A DNA stretch of 64,000 nt, taken from assembly GCA_026545765.1 (NCBI GenBank), contig CM048844.1:50495401-50559400 (forward strand), in the 5' to 3' direction. Source of the stretch: Plantago major. Taxonomy: Eukaryota; Streptophyta; Magnoliopsida; Lamiales; Plantaginaceae. The notes under the pieces are model-generated. The model worked only from the letters and a program-made list of their open reading frames with translations, was not told the DNA's origin and made no database searches. Position numbers and translations under genes: made by a program. Below, piece after piece: positions 21,729-33,699 of the stretch; within the stretch, counting starts at the first letter, position 1; every line of letters starts with the position of its first letter.

Positions 21729-22825
21729 GCACAAGTAATCTAAACCCGATGCACTTCGAATCTCATGAACCCTAGCTAGCATGCAATGAATCAGTCACCA
21801 TCCCATAATCGGGGTGTTTAGCTACTCATATTATGCAAAAACATAATCAATATTGTATATAAAGAGGCTCCGAACATAATCTAAAGCAAGAAACAAAGAT
21901 TCGAATGGATTGATACAAATTTACCCTTCGTTGTCACAAACCCTAGGTAGAATTGAACAATCTGAAACGAATCGATGCGAAAAGCTATGTAGATAATCTC
22001 CCAATCAATGTCAATCTTCGGATTACAAGATAAATGGTTCAATTACCTCCAATAATAGGTAGGTAATTGCCTTGGAAAGGTTCTAGGTTGAAAAACAATA
22101 AGTAGAGAAGAATAATAATGAAGTTCTTGTCATTAGAATGAATTATTAAAGTTATGTTTTTGTCTATCTAATAGAATAGAGGAAAAAAACGAAGTCTGGA
22201 TCGAAAAGGAAAGAAATCGGGAAAAATATGCAGAAACAGAGAAAGTTGGCGTCGGCCAACTTTCTAGTTGGCGTCCGCCACGGAAGGAAGTTGGCGGATG
22301 CGAAGATTGACAGCGGACGCCAAAATCTATCCATGGCGTCCGCCAACTCTGTCTTTGGCATTCTCCAGGCCCTTTTTGGTCCTCTAAACGTCGGAATCTG
22401 GAGATGGTTCATTCTTGAAAGTTGTAGTTCTTGGTCTCATGTACGCGTGGACATGAAGATCAGGTCAATAGGAGTTCATATGCAAACGTTATGGCCAAAA
22501 TACCAAAACTGCTCCATCATAGTTCGAATTTCGCGCTTTCCTTTGAGATGTCTCTAAAATCTTTGTCGAATCTGAATTCACTTCCGTTTTGACCGATCAA
22601 CTCACTGTTCAACCACCTTTCAGGTCCATAAGCTTCCATGCTTCCATTAATGCATTAAATGCACTGGTTTAGCCCTTTTTTTAATGCATTTTCACCAAAC
22701 ACCTACAAAACACAAAAAACACAAAAACGTAACAAAACACTAATAAAACACATAAGAACTACACTTGAGAATGGCAATAATACGGTAAAAAAGACCGACT
22801 GAGACGATGTAAAATTGACTCATCC
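21729..22825 (-). repeat. gypsy LTR, family C, copy 3 (truncated)
   Basis: It is minus-strand, starting (T)GATGAGTCAATTTTACATC at 22825 and truncated at its 3' end against S1. It shares with copies 1 and 2 the ...ggtctttttaccgt... opening, the AATTACCT/AGGTAATT stem near 22041-22070 and the gtttagctactcat motif. No polypurine tract adjoins at 22826, so the boundary is a rearrangement or nested insertion. Confidence 0.7.
22245..22347 (-). promoter_or_regulatory. GC-rich palindrome cassette in LTR C copy 3
   Basis: There are repeated units of consensus TTGGCGTCCGCCAA: GTTGGCGTCGGCCAAC (22245-22260), then TGGCG/CGCCA pairs near 22267-22280 and 22334-22346, with half sites between. The sequence differs from the GCGTACGC palindromes of LTR C copies 1 and 2 although the surrounding LTR is homologous. 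Confidence 0.6.
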
Positions 22826-22957
22826 GCTATAATCTTGCATACGCATTGTGCCGCACATTAGGTTTGGGGAGGAGAAACCCCATTGGATTTGCATGTAAGC
22901 TTTAGAATTGATTTAGCTCCAAACATGCTATCTCACACACTTTTTGGCCTAGGTACT

Positions 22958-23841
22958 ATGGGAAGAACCAAAGGAGGAAAGGATGTAGGTGAACCAACCA
23001 CTAAGAGAGCAAAGAAAGGAAAGAAAGTGGCATCGGCGACCCTTTCAAGCAAAGCTCAGAGTTGGCTATTGGTTAATAGCGACCGCGGAGTAGTTCCCGA
23101 GAGGAACATAGAGATCAGATGGGGAATGAACCCTGCCCTAAATTGGATACAAGACATTTTGAATCTCTATTTCTGGGGAACCTTAACTTCCATCCTCCAA
23201 GGTTATGACATAGAGGTAGTCCGGGAATTCTATGCAGAATACTTTCAACTCAAGATCGACAAGCCGGAGGATGCACTTCCAGATAACCCCATCATCGTAC
23301 GAGGGGTAAAGTTCATGTTTGGGCCGGGAGCTATCAAATATTTCTTCAACATCCCCGAGGAGCACGTTCATAGCGAATACAAGGAACTGGCATATCACGA
23401 GTTGGAGTACGGAGGGGTATTACTCGGAGAAAGATTTAGAGGGGATGCAGTGGGAGTATCCATCCCGAGGGCTATGCTCAATGAAAGAGAAAGGTGGTGG
23501 ATGCAATTTGTAGAGACTAACTTGAAGCCAACCCTACACCACAATGGGCTTAAAGATGACGTAGCCACACTTGTCTACATAATTATGGAGGGTCACTACA
23601 TTGATTTGGGAAGAACCATCATGAAGGAAATGCAATTGCTAAAGAGGAACAAAAGAAGGAACCTAACATTTATGATCTTATCAGCGGAATATGCAAGAAG
23701 AATGGGGTTCCTACTAGTGAGTTAGGATACGGTCTGCTCATAGAACCTTTTGATGAAGGCAGAACCATCTACCTCCTTGAGATGCACGAGAAGGCTGCCA
23801 AAGCTAAACTTAGAAGAAGAGGAGTAGCGGATCCGCCGCAA
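22958..23841 (+). pseudogene. gypsy-associated 'putative plant transposon protein' ORF, copy 1
   Basis: The frame from the ATG at 22958 encodes a Lys/Arg-rich N-terminus (GRTKGGKDVGEP, TKRAKKGKK) and then a globular domain. Its motifs are IEVVREFYAEYF, IIVRGVKFMFGPGAIKYFF, WMQFVETNLKPTLHH and ATLVYIIMEGHYIDLGR. From memory this spacing (VREFYA, VRG-V-F, a W..F..N/T..P segment, then an I/L-rich G-Y-I segment) matches the plant-only domain catalogued as putative plant transposon protein (Pfam PF20167). A 1-base frameshift near 23665 moves the frame; it then continues to a TGA at 23839-23841. A homologue is at 32510-33699 on the minus strand, upstream of a different LTR family. Its molecular role is unknown. 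The basic N-terminus suggests nuclear localisation or nucleic-acid binding, which is inference. Confidence 0.7.
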
Positions 23842-24250
23842 TGAGCTTTTGACATGAATTCGTTCAATGAATTTGTGAACAACTATCAGACGGGGAGTCA
23901 AGGGAGTGCGCGAAGGCGAGATGAAATGAACGAAATGGGCCGGAGGTCGGAGTGGAACAATCATGTTACCTACCTACACAACTACGAGCAAATCTCTTTG
24001 TAGTAGGAGAACATTAGCGGGTATGGTCACTTTTGAGTATCCACCATATTACCCACCACCACAGCTCTATCCACCGCCCGAGGTCGATCCATTGCAGTAC
24101 TACCAAGGCTATCTAGGATTTTATCCTCCACCGCCTCCTGGAGGATCCATCCTAAACCACCATCTAATTGGAGAACACAGCACCGAGAGGGCAGTATCTT
24201 TTCTTTTTCTCTTTACCTTCCAAGTTTCCCTATCTGCTCTTAGCTAGGTT
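23842..24250 (+). pseudogene. C-terminal Pro/Tyr-rich tail of the plant-transposon-protein ORF
   Basis: In broken frames the sequence encodes RRRDEMNEMGRRSEWNNHV and later a Pro/Tyr-rich segment (YPPPQLYPPPEVDP). The minus-strand homologue has EMIEMGQRTEWSTYVNYLHA and YYPPPKFCSPPEVDP in the same order. The shared PPEVDP motif shows that the tail was once translated as part of the protein. Confidence 0.6.
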
Positions 24251-24989
24251 TTTTGGAGGAATTTGACTATTACTTGCTCGGTCTGTAATAACTTTAAATA
24301 CTCGCACTTAGTAGTTTGCATTTTAATTTACATTTTAATCCTATCTGTTACGTCTAAGGTCTTTTACTTTTTGAAAAAAAAGTTGATCTGTGGAAGAGTA
24401 CTAAGTGTAAATTATGACTAAGATGAGGGATTGTGGATTTGTTTTCATGCTTCGCTGCTTGCTGAATGTATGCTCTGATCAAATTTGACCCATGCTACTT
24501 TGATAACTGAGTTTACTTGCTACTCTAATTGAAGTCCTGTGTGCAACCGTGTGAACATTGCTACCCCTGAGTCCTTATTTGTCAGCAGCATGAATATGAT
24601 TAGTAGACTCACCTTTCTGAATCCTTTTATTTACCTTTAACTAACCCCACTCAAAGCTTTTTAAGCCCTTATGAAACTCCACCATATATCCTATACATGC
24701 TTTACTTAAGCGGTGACAGTAACCTACCGCCGAGCTTGAACTAAGAAACAAAGCAACGAATTCCAAAGAATGGAGGAGAATCATGTTTTGTTCGTGATCG
24801 AGAATTGGTTTGGGGGAAAGTAGAGAAGAAAACCCTAACCCTAGTTCGAGAAATTGGTTTGGGGGAGAAGTGGAAGATGAACATCATCGAAAGGTAACCC
24901 TGTTGGCCCTAATTTTATTACCTGTGCTAAAAATCACTAGCTCTTGATCTAGAAAAAATAGAAAAGAAAGTACTAAAAAAGTAATGGTA

Positions 24990-25170
24990 CAATAGTCTCG
25001 GAGTGGATCTGTGGTCCTCGTGATCACCGTTTTCTTGTTGGGCATGTTATATATACTACCCACATATTGGCGTGGCCATAAAAGCTACATGTCCGTGAGG
25101 GTTGATGGCATGTATTCCAAACCAGCACGCACAAAAGTGCGAAATTCGGTAAAACAGACACTACCAAGAA
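24990..25170 (+). other. conserved 3'-noncoding block with hairpin (copy 4)
   Basis: It has the same order of motifs as 1230-1412: cggagtggatctgtgg, atactacc, cgtggcc, gtccgtgagggttgatgg, ccaaaccagcac. It ends in the perfect stem CGCAC-AAAA-GTGCG at 25128-25141. Confidence 0.7.
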
Positions 25171-25650
25171 ATGTAGAGTCTAAAAGAGCCCAATGATGGC
25201 CAACTAAAAGCATACGAGTCAGTAAAATGACTGCAAACAATAGTATGTCAAAGGAAAAAGAAAAAGAAAAAAGAAAAAATAAAGGAGCAAGTAGTCTACG
25301 TGTGAAGCAACCGATGTAGTAGTTATGATGATGAAGGAGAAGTTGAAAATTTGTCATTGAGAGAGGACGAAGTTGAAGGAAGGAACTCGATGTCCAAAAG
25401 GATAAGTCTCCCTGAAATACCCTTTGTTTTGCCTTGCTCATCTTTTAATGATGCTTAGCCAAACACTCCTCTATATTATCCTACCTATTTTACTTACCAT
25501 GCCAACCTGAGTACTACTTTGATTTGTGCCTTGACTTTTGGGAGCAGGATTGCATAACGTTACTGCAAGGTAATGATTTTAAAGTACACCAAAAAGGACA
25601 TTGGGTTACACTTGTAACCACTGGCCGTAGTGAGTATTGCTTATTCGTTA

Positions 25651-25883
25651 CTCCCTCCATTTCGGAGAAAGTGTTACAATTTGGATTTGCACCAATTTTA
25701 AGAAAAAGTAGAAAGTACAAGTGGGCCCCATGATTATTAGAGATTAAATGAGTGGCATATTGTAATAAAAGTGAAAGGTAGGGAGTTTTATTATTTAATT
25801 AGTTTCCATAAATGGAAATTGTAACACTTTTAGTGAAACGCCGAAAACGGAAAGTTGTAACACTTTTTCTGAAATAGAGGGAG
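25651..25883 (+). mobile_element. Stowaway-type MITE (Tc1/mariner class)
   Basis: This 233-bp element is flanked by TA on both sides (25649-25650 and 25884-25885). Its terminal inverted repeats are about 27 bp with few mismatches and begin CTCCCTCC at the left and end GGAG at the right. The CTCCCTCC start and TA target duplication are classic Stowaway features. It has no coding capacity and depends on a mariner transposase from elsewhere. It sits in the noncoding region of gypsy element B. Confidence 0.85.
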
Positions 25884-26029
25884 TATTTGTTTGTAGTGGA
25901 GTCATTAAGTTGGAGTTGAAATTAAGCGAGCCAGTAGAGTTCGAAACCCTAGAAACTGGCTGCATGTCTATGTGGTGGTTTATGATTGCTACTCATTTCA
26001 TAATCACTTCTTAATTATCGTTATTGCCT

Positions 26030-26064
26030 TGCTTAGGGATGAGCAAGAAACTGGTTTGGGGGTG
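26030..26064 (+). other. polypurine-tract region of LTR B (plus)
   Basis: The motif gggatgagcaagaaactggtt followed by tgggggtg directly precedes the LTR start at 26065. The minus-strand equivalent at 35831-35866 has the same words. Confidence 0.75.
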
Positions 26065-26429
26065 TGATGTGACAATGAAATGTGCGATATTGCATGCTTT
26101 TAGACCCTCAGTTTTTGCCTTAGATTCAATATTTGTATCATTTTATGGTCAATTACCAACTTCGTGTGTATTTTATAGGTCACGATCGCGTTTTGAGAAT
26201 TGCGATTTGACGCTAAAACGACATAATTGTGTGAAATCGAGAAAGTTAAGCGAATACGCTGAATTGACAGTTGCACGGAGTTCGAGTGTCAAAACATATC
26301 ATGTGACCAACCAATGCGAAGATAATTGAAGATGCAACAACATTGTAGAAGACCACTTTTCGAGGAAACGAAGTTACGAAGCCTGAAATCGAAGAACAAA
26401 GAAAAACAGACAGAAGCTGCAGAAATCGC

Positions 26430-26495
26430 ACTCTGCGGCTGACTGTGGACCGCAGAAGCCTCTCTGCGGCCCACTATCGAGCGCAGTGGAGTGTC
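26430..26495 (+). promoter_or_regulatory. GC-rich palindrome cassette in LTR B copy 1
   Basis: There are two inverted pairs built on CTGCGG/CCGCAG. The first is CTGCGG at about 26433-26438 with CCGCAG at 26450-26455. The second is CTGCGG near 26463 with GCGCAG near 26481. The TATA box lies about 105 bp downstream. Confidence 0.55.
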
Positions 26496-26593
26496 TGATG
26501 GGTCCTGGACCTTTTTCTTCGCCTGTCAGGCTAGAGCCCGCCTTTCTAAACTTTCCTTATTGAAGAATGGGGGCTAGAGCACGAAATTTCAAG

Positions 26594-26601
26594 TATAAAT
26601 A
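26594..26601 (+). promoter_or_regulatory. TATA box of LTR B copy 1
   Basis: TATAAATA occurs in the context aagtataaataagacc, about 105 bp downstream of the palindromes. Confidence 0.55.
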
Positions 26602-26754
26602 AGACCTCAGGGTTCTCATAAGTCTATACCGCTCATAAAGCAGCTCTCCTCAGAGAGAACCATTGCTCGGGGAAGTGAAACCCCAAAACCGCTGACCGTC
26701 AGGCACCCAGGAGGAAGAAACCCTAGAAGCAGCACGAAGACATCAGAGACTAAG

Positions 26755-26814
26755 CTTCTTCTTCTTCTTCTTCTTCTTCTTCTTCTTCTTCTTCTTCTTC
26801 TTCTTCTTCTTCTT
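26755..26814 (+). repeat. (TTC)20 microsatellite in LTR B
   Basis: This is a 60-bp uninterrupted CTT/TTC run inside the LTR downstream of the TATA box. The minus-strand LTR B copy has only ttcttgcagatg-like sequence at the matching place, so the run expanded in this copy. Confidence 0.9.
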
Positions 26815-27374
26815 TTATTTACTGTTTTTGATTTTTGTCAGTAGAATACTATGAGTAGCTAACTTTCTCTTATAAAGGCGAACCGCTATAAGTCTACTTT
26901 TGCTACTTCTTTATACACTGTGATATATTAATGGAATAGCTATTAGATGTAAATCGTGGTTATACAACTCTATACATACTTTGTGGTGCTATGTTCAGCT
27001 GAGTGACACAGTAGTTTCATTGAACTGAGTAGGGGTACTCGTGCCGACTGCGCCTCCTGCACCATAGTATTATGCCCTACTGTCGTTACAGGTAATCCCG
27101 TAGGATTTTAGCTAGGAAGCTAGGAGTAGCATAGCAGAGGGAGGTCGGGATCCTTTACACCTTCCCACCATCAATTTAATTAGGGTTTACTGCAATTCAA
27201 TCAATCTAGTTTACTTTCTGCATACAATTTACATACGTTATTTGCTTGTTCCTATGCTAAGTTTTCCATTATAAACTGTGGAATTGAGGACTTCCGACTT
27301 ATAAATTTAATCTTTGATTGTATTTAGGGATTGTAGGTTCTACAACGAAAATCAAAATCTCTGAGTGCACATCA

Positions 27375-28178
27375 CAAGCCTTCTACCTACTTACTAGCTT
27401 ACAATTGCGACCAAAGCTCTTGAATTCTAAGTAGCACGAAAGTTCTAAGTGTCCTGATCCTTAAACAAGAATGGTAGATTGTGAAGGAGTTGGATCCAAG
27501 GATTAAAGTTGCGACTAATATCTGAGATTCATTCTCTTGAACAACATCAAAACTTGGGTCAGTAAAGAATAACTTCCCATACACTAAAAAGAGTATTAAG
27601 GAAGATTGATTCTAAAGAGCTCTCTGAGATGAATGAATAAGTTATAAGAGCTAGCTCACCTGACAAACTACCATAACCAACACCAAACAGGCGTTGAGCA
27701 CAGGAAGTACTTAGTTTGGGAAACTAAGAAATAGCTCAAAGGTTACTGAGTAGAGGAAGTACTTGGCTGAGAAAACCAGGGAATAACTCAGGGGGAACAC
27801 TTGGTTGGGAACCTAGTTTAAAAGGGATCAAGAGATAGGATTTTGTAAGGAGAACTCATCATCTTATCTTAGTGGATTCAAGTCCTGATAAAGGGCAAGT
27901 GGATGAGTTGAAGGATTACGCCACCTTCAGATACCACTATAAAAACACTGTGTTATTTACTTACTGGACTTTACTTATTGTTTATTTATTGCTTGCTGAG
28001 TATTTACACACCTTACGACTTACTTACACATGCACTTATCACAAAATATTTCCGCTCTCTGAATATAAGTATCAGATACCTGTAAAGATATCTGAGAAAC
28101 TGTTTTATCGATAAAAGTTTGAAAATACTATTCACCCCCCCCCCCCAGTCTTTTACTTTGCCATTATCTGGACCAACC
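27375..28178 (+). repeat. Sirevirus LTR fragment (3' part)
   Basis: It is homologous to about 41365-42135: gcgaccaaagctcttg, hairpin CTTAGTTTGGGAAACTAAG near 27707-27725, a run of 13 C at about 28134-28146, and the end ATCTGGACCAAC. The final base is C instead of A and no primer site follows. The 5' half is missing where it meets LTR B at 27374. Confidence 0.8.
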
Positions 28179-29009
28179 TGTCTGATTGCTAAGATGAGAC
28201 ATTCGGTAACCAAGAGGTAATGGGTTCGGTTTCACGAAACGTGTTGATTTATTTCCTATGTATATAGTTTTGGATTGTCGAGTAAATTTTTAAAATCATT
28301 ATAATTAAAACATTAGATTTCGAGAGAAAGTAAATAGACTAATGTTTATCTAACATATATATATCATCAATAAAAGAACTTTCCACGAATATGTGTAGTG
28401 TTGTATTCTGTTTGATTTAAAATTGTGACTTAAACAACTAGAAAGAAATTTTGGAGCACGAAATAATCTCTTAAGTGAATCCAAAACATTGAAATAGAAG
28501 GTGATCTATGCAAACAATATCAGTAAATAAAATCCATATTACGTAATGTACGAAAATTATAGCATGGAAAAAAATCACTACCAAGAATCATACAAGTTCA
28601 TTTAGCATGTCATCAACACGGGAATCTCTTCAATAGTTCAATGGACGTAAATTCCCAATCGATCCCCCTATCGGAAAAAGGTAAGTAAATTAAACGCTTA
28701 GAAATTGTAGCTAATATTTAACATTTATGAACGCCAACCTGCATTCTGTAAAAGAAAGGTTGACGGAGTTTTAATAGCCCCACTGCATCTTGAAATCTTC
28801 TTCATCGACGGTGTATTAATCGTTAAAACAAAAAAGATATTTTAAGCCAACAGTTGACGTTCTTGTGTTGTTGAAGATACATGTCTTGCTTCTCAAGATT
28901 AATCGTTTTCTTTTGTAAACAATATGATCAACTCCATTTTCTTTCTTTGTAGATTTCTCCTCAACTACCTAAATAATATTACTCTAGTATTCCAGAAACT
29001 CCGATAGGT
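28179..29009. other. uncharacterised AT-rich sequence
   Basis: There is no ORF or repeat that I recognise. It lies downstream (minus-strand sense) of the gag scrap at 29010-29220, so it may be the decayed remainder of that element. Confidence 0.4.
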
Positions 29010-29220
29010 CTCATGTTGCTAATGATCCCTCTTGAAAGTTAAGCATCCACTTCTTAACCAGATCTTGAAGACACGTCAGGAACACCTTTATTCTGACATA
29101 CTCCTTCGTGACTTTAGGTTCATCCACAAATGGTATTCTACTGACTAGAAGCTCAAATTATCTTAAGAAGTTCAGCGCGTATTTATCAACACGCCCATAG
29201 AAACAAGGCTTATCATTGAA
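29010..29220 (-). pseudogene. gag: Ty3/gypsy gag fragment
   Basis: The minus strand encodes FYGRVDKYALNFLR, then a stop, then RIPFVDEPKVTKEYVRIKVF and LQDLVKKWMLNFQEGS before another stop. The pattern (acidic linker, K.Y.RIKVF, L.D...KW, F..GS) matches the middle of the Athila/Tat gag domain, as at 3959-4339. Only about 65 codons are recognisable. It sits downstream of LTR D on the same strand, as the gag of an element with that LTR would. Confidence 0.65.
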
Positions 29221-30204
29221 GTGATGCGCTTAATATCCAAATTTCGGGCATCATGAGATAACACTATTGAAGTGCCAGTAAGTCTAACCTCGTAGGACTC
29301 CATGTAATCTCCAAACTCTCATCATGGAGGAATAATGTTGTATTGTAGACTTGGGTAACCTGACGGTTGTTTGATTAGGCGAATGTTGTTGAAGTGAGAC
29401 GGTTTATCAAATTACTCCTAAAGGTTCAATATTTATAAGACCGGGAGTCTACGATTCCACAAAACAAACAGTTATTACATTAGAAACTTGACTCGGAGTG
29501 TCGTTCTCTACAGAAACTTGGCATAGGAACTTACAAATCACGGGCCTGGTTTGAAATCAAGTTGCATTGATGTAAAAATAAACAAAATGCTTTTGGGCCT
29601 GGTTTGAGACAAATCGTTCGAAAGCTTTGAAACATGCAATTTCGTAAACAAGATGAAACCAATAAACAAAGCATAAAAGATTGGAGGTTTTGATAATAGT
29701 ATGAAAGTGTAAAGGATCCCCCACCTCCCTACATTGTAACGCTCACGACTACTTAATTTTAAACAACGTGATTGTCGTTTCAAGGGCCGCTAGGATACAT
29801 ATCATAGACAAAGACGTAGTTAGTCAAGATACCCCGTGGTCTTCAATGGTTACTTATGCCACGTACGTAGCTCCTCCACACCCCAATTCCTCGCATGAGT
29901 TCAAAAAAGATGACAACAAAGAACAACCACGACGTTACATCTAAAACTAATTCATCAAATATATCAAATATAGAGTTTGATGGTTTGCCTTGACGAAAAG
30001 GTTGAGAGACTCATATCAAGAGTAGAATACATAGCATCAATATAAATAACACAATGAAAGAGATGAGAAAAGAACGTTGATGATGGTTGCATTCATCGTT
30101 CTTCAATGGTTGTGACAACTAGGGTTTTGAGAGTAGATACTTCCCTTGTATCTTGTTGCACTTCAACGAAAGTAATGTTTTGATTTTGAGAGTGCTAAGC
30201 ATGG

Positions 30205-30212
30205 CTTATATA
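30205..30212 (-). promoter_or_regulatory. TATA box of LTR D
   Basis: On the minus strand it reads TATATAAG, about 90 bp downstream of the palindrome cassette. Confidence 0.45.
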
Positions 30213-30301
30213 ATGGTTTATGACTGAAAATTTCGTGCATAATATTCCATAAAAGGCGGTGAATCACGGGCCAAAACGTGTATGAACTTGGGCCAGCAAA
30301 G

Positions 30302-30372
30302 TGAGCAACATCACCTCTTGTGCGGTCGCAGGGGCAGCCGCACAAGTGCTAATGTTGCCCCGCTTCGGGGAA
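30302..30372 (-). promoter_or_regulatory. GC-rich nested palindrome in LTR D
   Basis: The inner arms are CTTGTGCGG and CCGCACAAG, separated by 12 nt. The outer arms are GCAACAT and ATGTTGC. A CCCCG-CTT-CGGGG hairpin follows immediately. Family D thus has the same kind of GC-rich inverted-repeat cassette as families A to C, with unrelated sequence. Confidence 0.6.
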
Positions 30373-30715
30373 ACTTCCTTCCCGGGTAATTTTCAGACGT
30401 CCAAACTTCGTTATTTGAAATGTGGTCTTCGACAATGTTTTAGTAATTCGAATATGCTTCAGAATGGTGGGTCCCATTCCTTCATTGAATTCTTCTAGCT
30501 CCTTGCATGAATTGATGCGTCTATCGCATATTTTCTCGGATTAAGCGTATTTCTTTGTTTTAGATCCAATAATCGCCATAATCTCTTCAGTTTGTATATT
30601 TTTACCTCGTTAATTATCAAAACAGGTAATTAGGCATTAAATAACAATAATACTTAAGATTGTAGCAAAAAGGATGGGTAAAGTAGCCTTAATAGCACAT
30701 TTCATTAGTTCATCA

Positions 30716-30758
30716 ATTAAATTCCCCCAAACCAGTCGTTGCTTGTCCTCGAGCAATG
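30716..30758 (-). other. polypurine-tract region of LTR D (minus)
   Basis: The minus strand reads gctcgaggacaagcaacg followed by a tggtttgggggaa run that leads into the LTR start at 30715. The words gaggacaagcaa are the same as at 1930-1964. Confidence 0.75.
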
Positions 30759-32500
<1,742 letters not shown>

Positions 32501-32509
32501 CTTGGAGGA

Positions 32510-33699
32510 TGATCCTTCGGAGGGCGGAGTGAAGAAATTACCTTGGAAGAATTGTGATGGATCAACTTCGGGTGGTGAGCAGAATTTCGGCGGAGGATAG
32601 TAAGATGGGTACTCATGACATGGATAATCCTCGTAATGCGCTTCGATGTAGGAAGTTTGTTGTTAGGCGTGGAGGTAATTCACATAAGTGCTCCACTCGG
32701 TTCGTTGTCCCATTTCAATCATCTCTTTTTGGCGCCTCACATTCTCTTGGCGGTGCTCTTGGTATTGATTGACAAATAATTGCATAGAGCTCACATCTAA
32801 CCTCCCGTGTGGTTGATTTCCAACTTCAATGGCTCTCTCATGGTCGGCTATTGCTTTCTCATATTTTTCAAGTAGAGTATTGACCCATTTTGGTGTGAAC
32901 GGCTCGTTGAGCGCTAAATTAACCGCCTCATTCATGGGTACATTGTTTTCCTTGCAAATTGCCGTGATCAAGCTAGGAAATAGCAAGTTCCTCCTTGGTC
33001 TGCCATTTAACAAATACATCTCTTCCATAATAATTCTCTCAATGTCAATGTATTAACCTTCTATGATATCATAGACCAAGGTGGCTATGTCTTCTCTAAG
33101 TGCTCCATGATGACTTGTGGGTTTGAGATTTGTCTCCACAAAGTGCATCCAAAATCTTGCATAATCAATGAGGGCGATCCTAGGTATCTCGTCATATACC
33201 TCATTTTCTTGTAATGATTCTCTACGTAGTACCAGAGGGATGTTTGGTTTGATGTCATTGAAACTTAATTCAAAATACGGTGGGTCCTTCAACCTCATAT
33301 TCTTTGAGATATCGGTGATTTCAAAAAAGTTGTTGATTGTCTCAGGTCCAAACATGAAGTCTACCCCTCGAATAGTGATTGGGTGCGTTACGAGTAGATC
33401 TTCGGGTTCATTTATCTCTAGTTGGATGAATTTGGCATAGAATTCTCGAACGACCTCTATATTGTAGCTCTTGAGTGTAGATGTGTGTACTCCGCAATCG
33501 TGGAGATCTAAAGAGGTGTGCATCCAATCATATCCCTTTTCTTTCATCCAATCTATTGAAAGTCTCCAATGGGGGATCACTCCTCGATTGTTCTTTCTTT
33601 CAAGCCAAGCTCTTGCACCTCTTGAAAGTGTAGGTTCTTGGGCTGTAGCGGTTTTTTTGGCTCTCTTGTTCCTTGGCTCTCCAACACCCTTCCCTCATT
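32510..33699 (-). pseudogene. gypsy-associated 'putative plant transposon protein' ORF, copy 2
   Basis: The minus-strand frame from about 33699 encodes a basic N-terminus (GVGEPRNKRAKK) and the same domain as 22958-23841. Its motifs are IEVVREFYAKFIQLEI, ITIRGVDFMFGPETINNFF, WMHFVETNLKPTSHH and ATLVYDIIEG. It continues with NEPFTPKWVNTLLEKYEKAI, EMIEMGQRTEWSTYVNYLHA and the PPEVDP tail. In-frame stops occur near 33690 (TGA), 33053 (TAA) and 32663, so it is a pseudogene, but the reading frame is otherwise well kept. Comparison of the two copies shows which residues selection kept. It lies upstream of LTR D, whereas copy 1 lies upstream of LTR B, so the gene is shared across LTR families. The role is unknown. 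Confidence 0.7.

Larger units (their letters stand above)
24251..26029 (+). other. 3' noncoding region of plus-strand gypsy element B
   Basis: This 1.8-kb stretch has no coding. It holds two extra polypurine-like motifs ttggtttgggggа-type at about 24806-24821 and 24855-24872, the conserved block at 24990-25170, and a Stowaway MITE at 25651-25883. It is homologous to the minus-strand region 30759-32500. Confidence 0.6.
26065..27374 (+). repeat. gypsy LTR, family B, copy 1
   Basis: It begins TGATGTGACAATG and ends GAGTGCACATCA, with TGATG/CATCA ends, 1310 bp. It contains palindromes at 26430-26495, TATAAATA at 26594-26601 and a (TTC)20 microsatellite at 26755-26814. No primer site follows, so this is the 3' LTR of the plus-strand element. 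The next sequence is a Sirevirus LTR fragment. Confidence 0.82.
29460..30715 (-). repeat. gypsy LTR, family D (left edge approximate)
   Basis: On the minus strand it begins TGATGAAC at 30715 after the polypurine tract at 30716-30758. It contains the palindrome cassette at 30302-30372 and a TATATAAG box at 30205-30212. I could not fix the 3' end, so the left coordinate is set by analogy with the 1.2-1.5 kb length of families A to C. Confidence 0.6.

Noticed and set aside
28179..29009. Possible host gene between elements
   Set aside because: There is no exon-like ORF, splice pattern or recognisable domain, and the flanking gag scrap suggests decayed transposon sequence.
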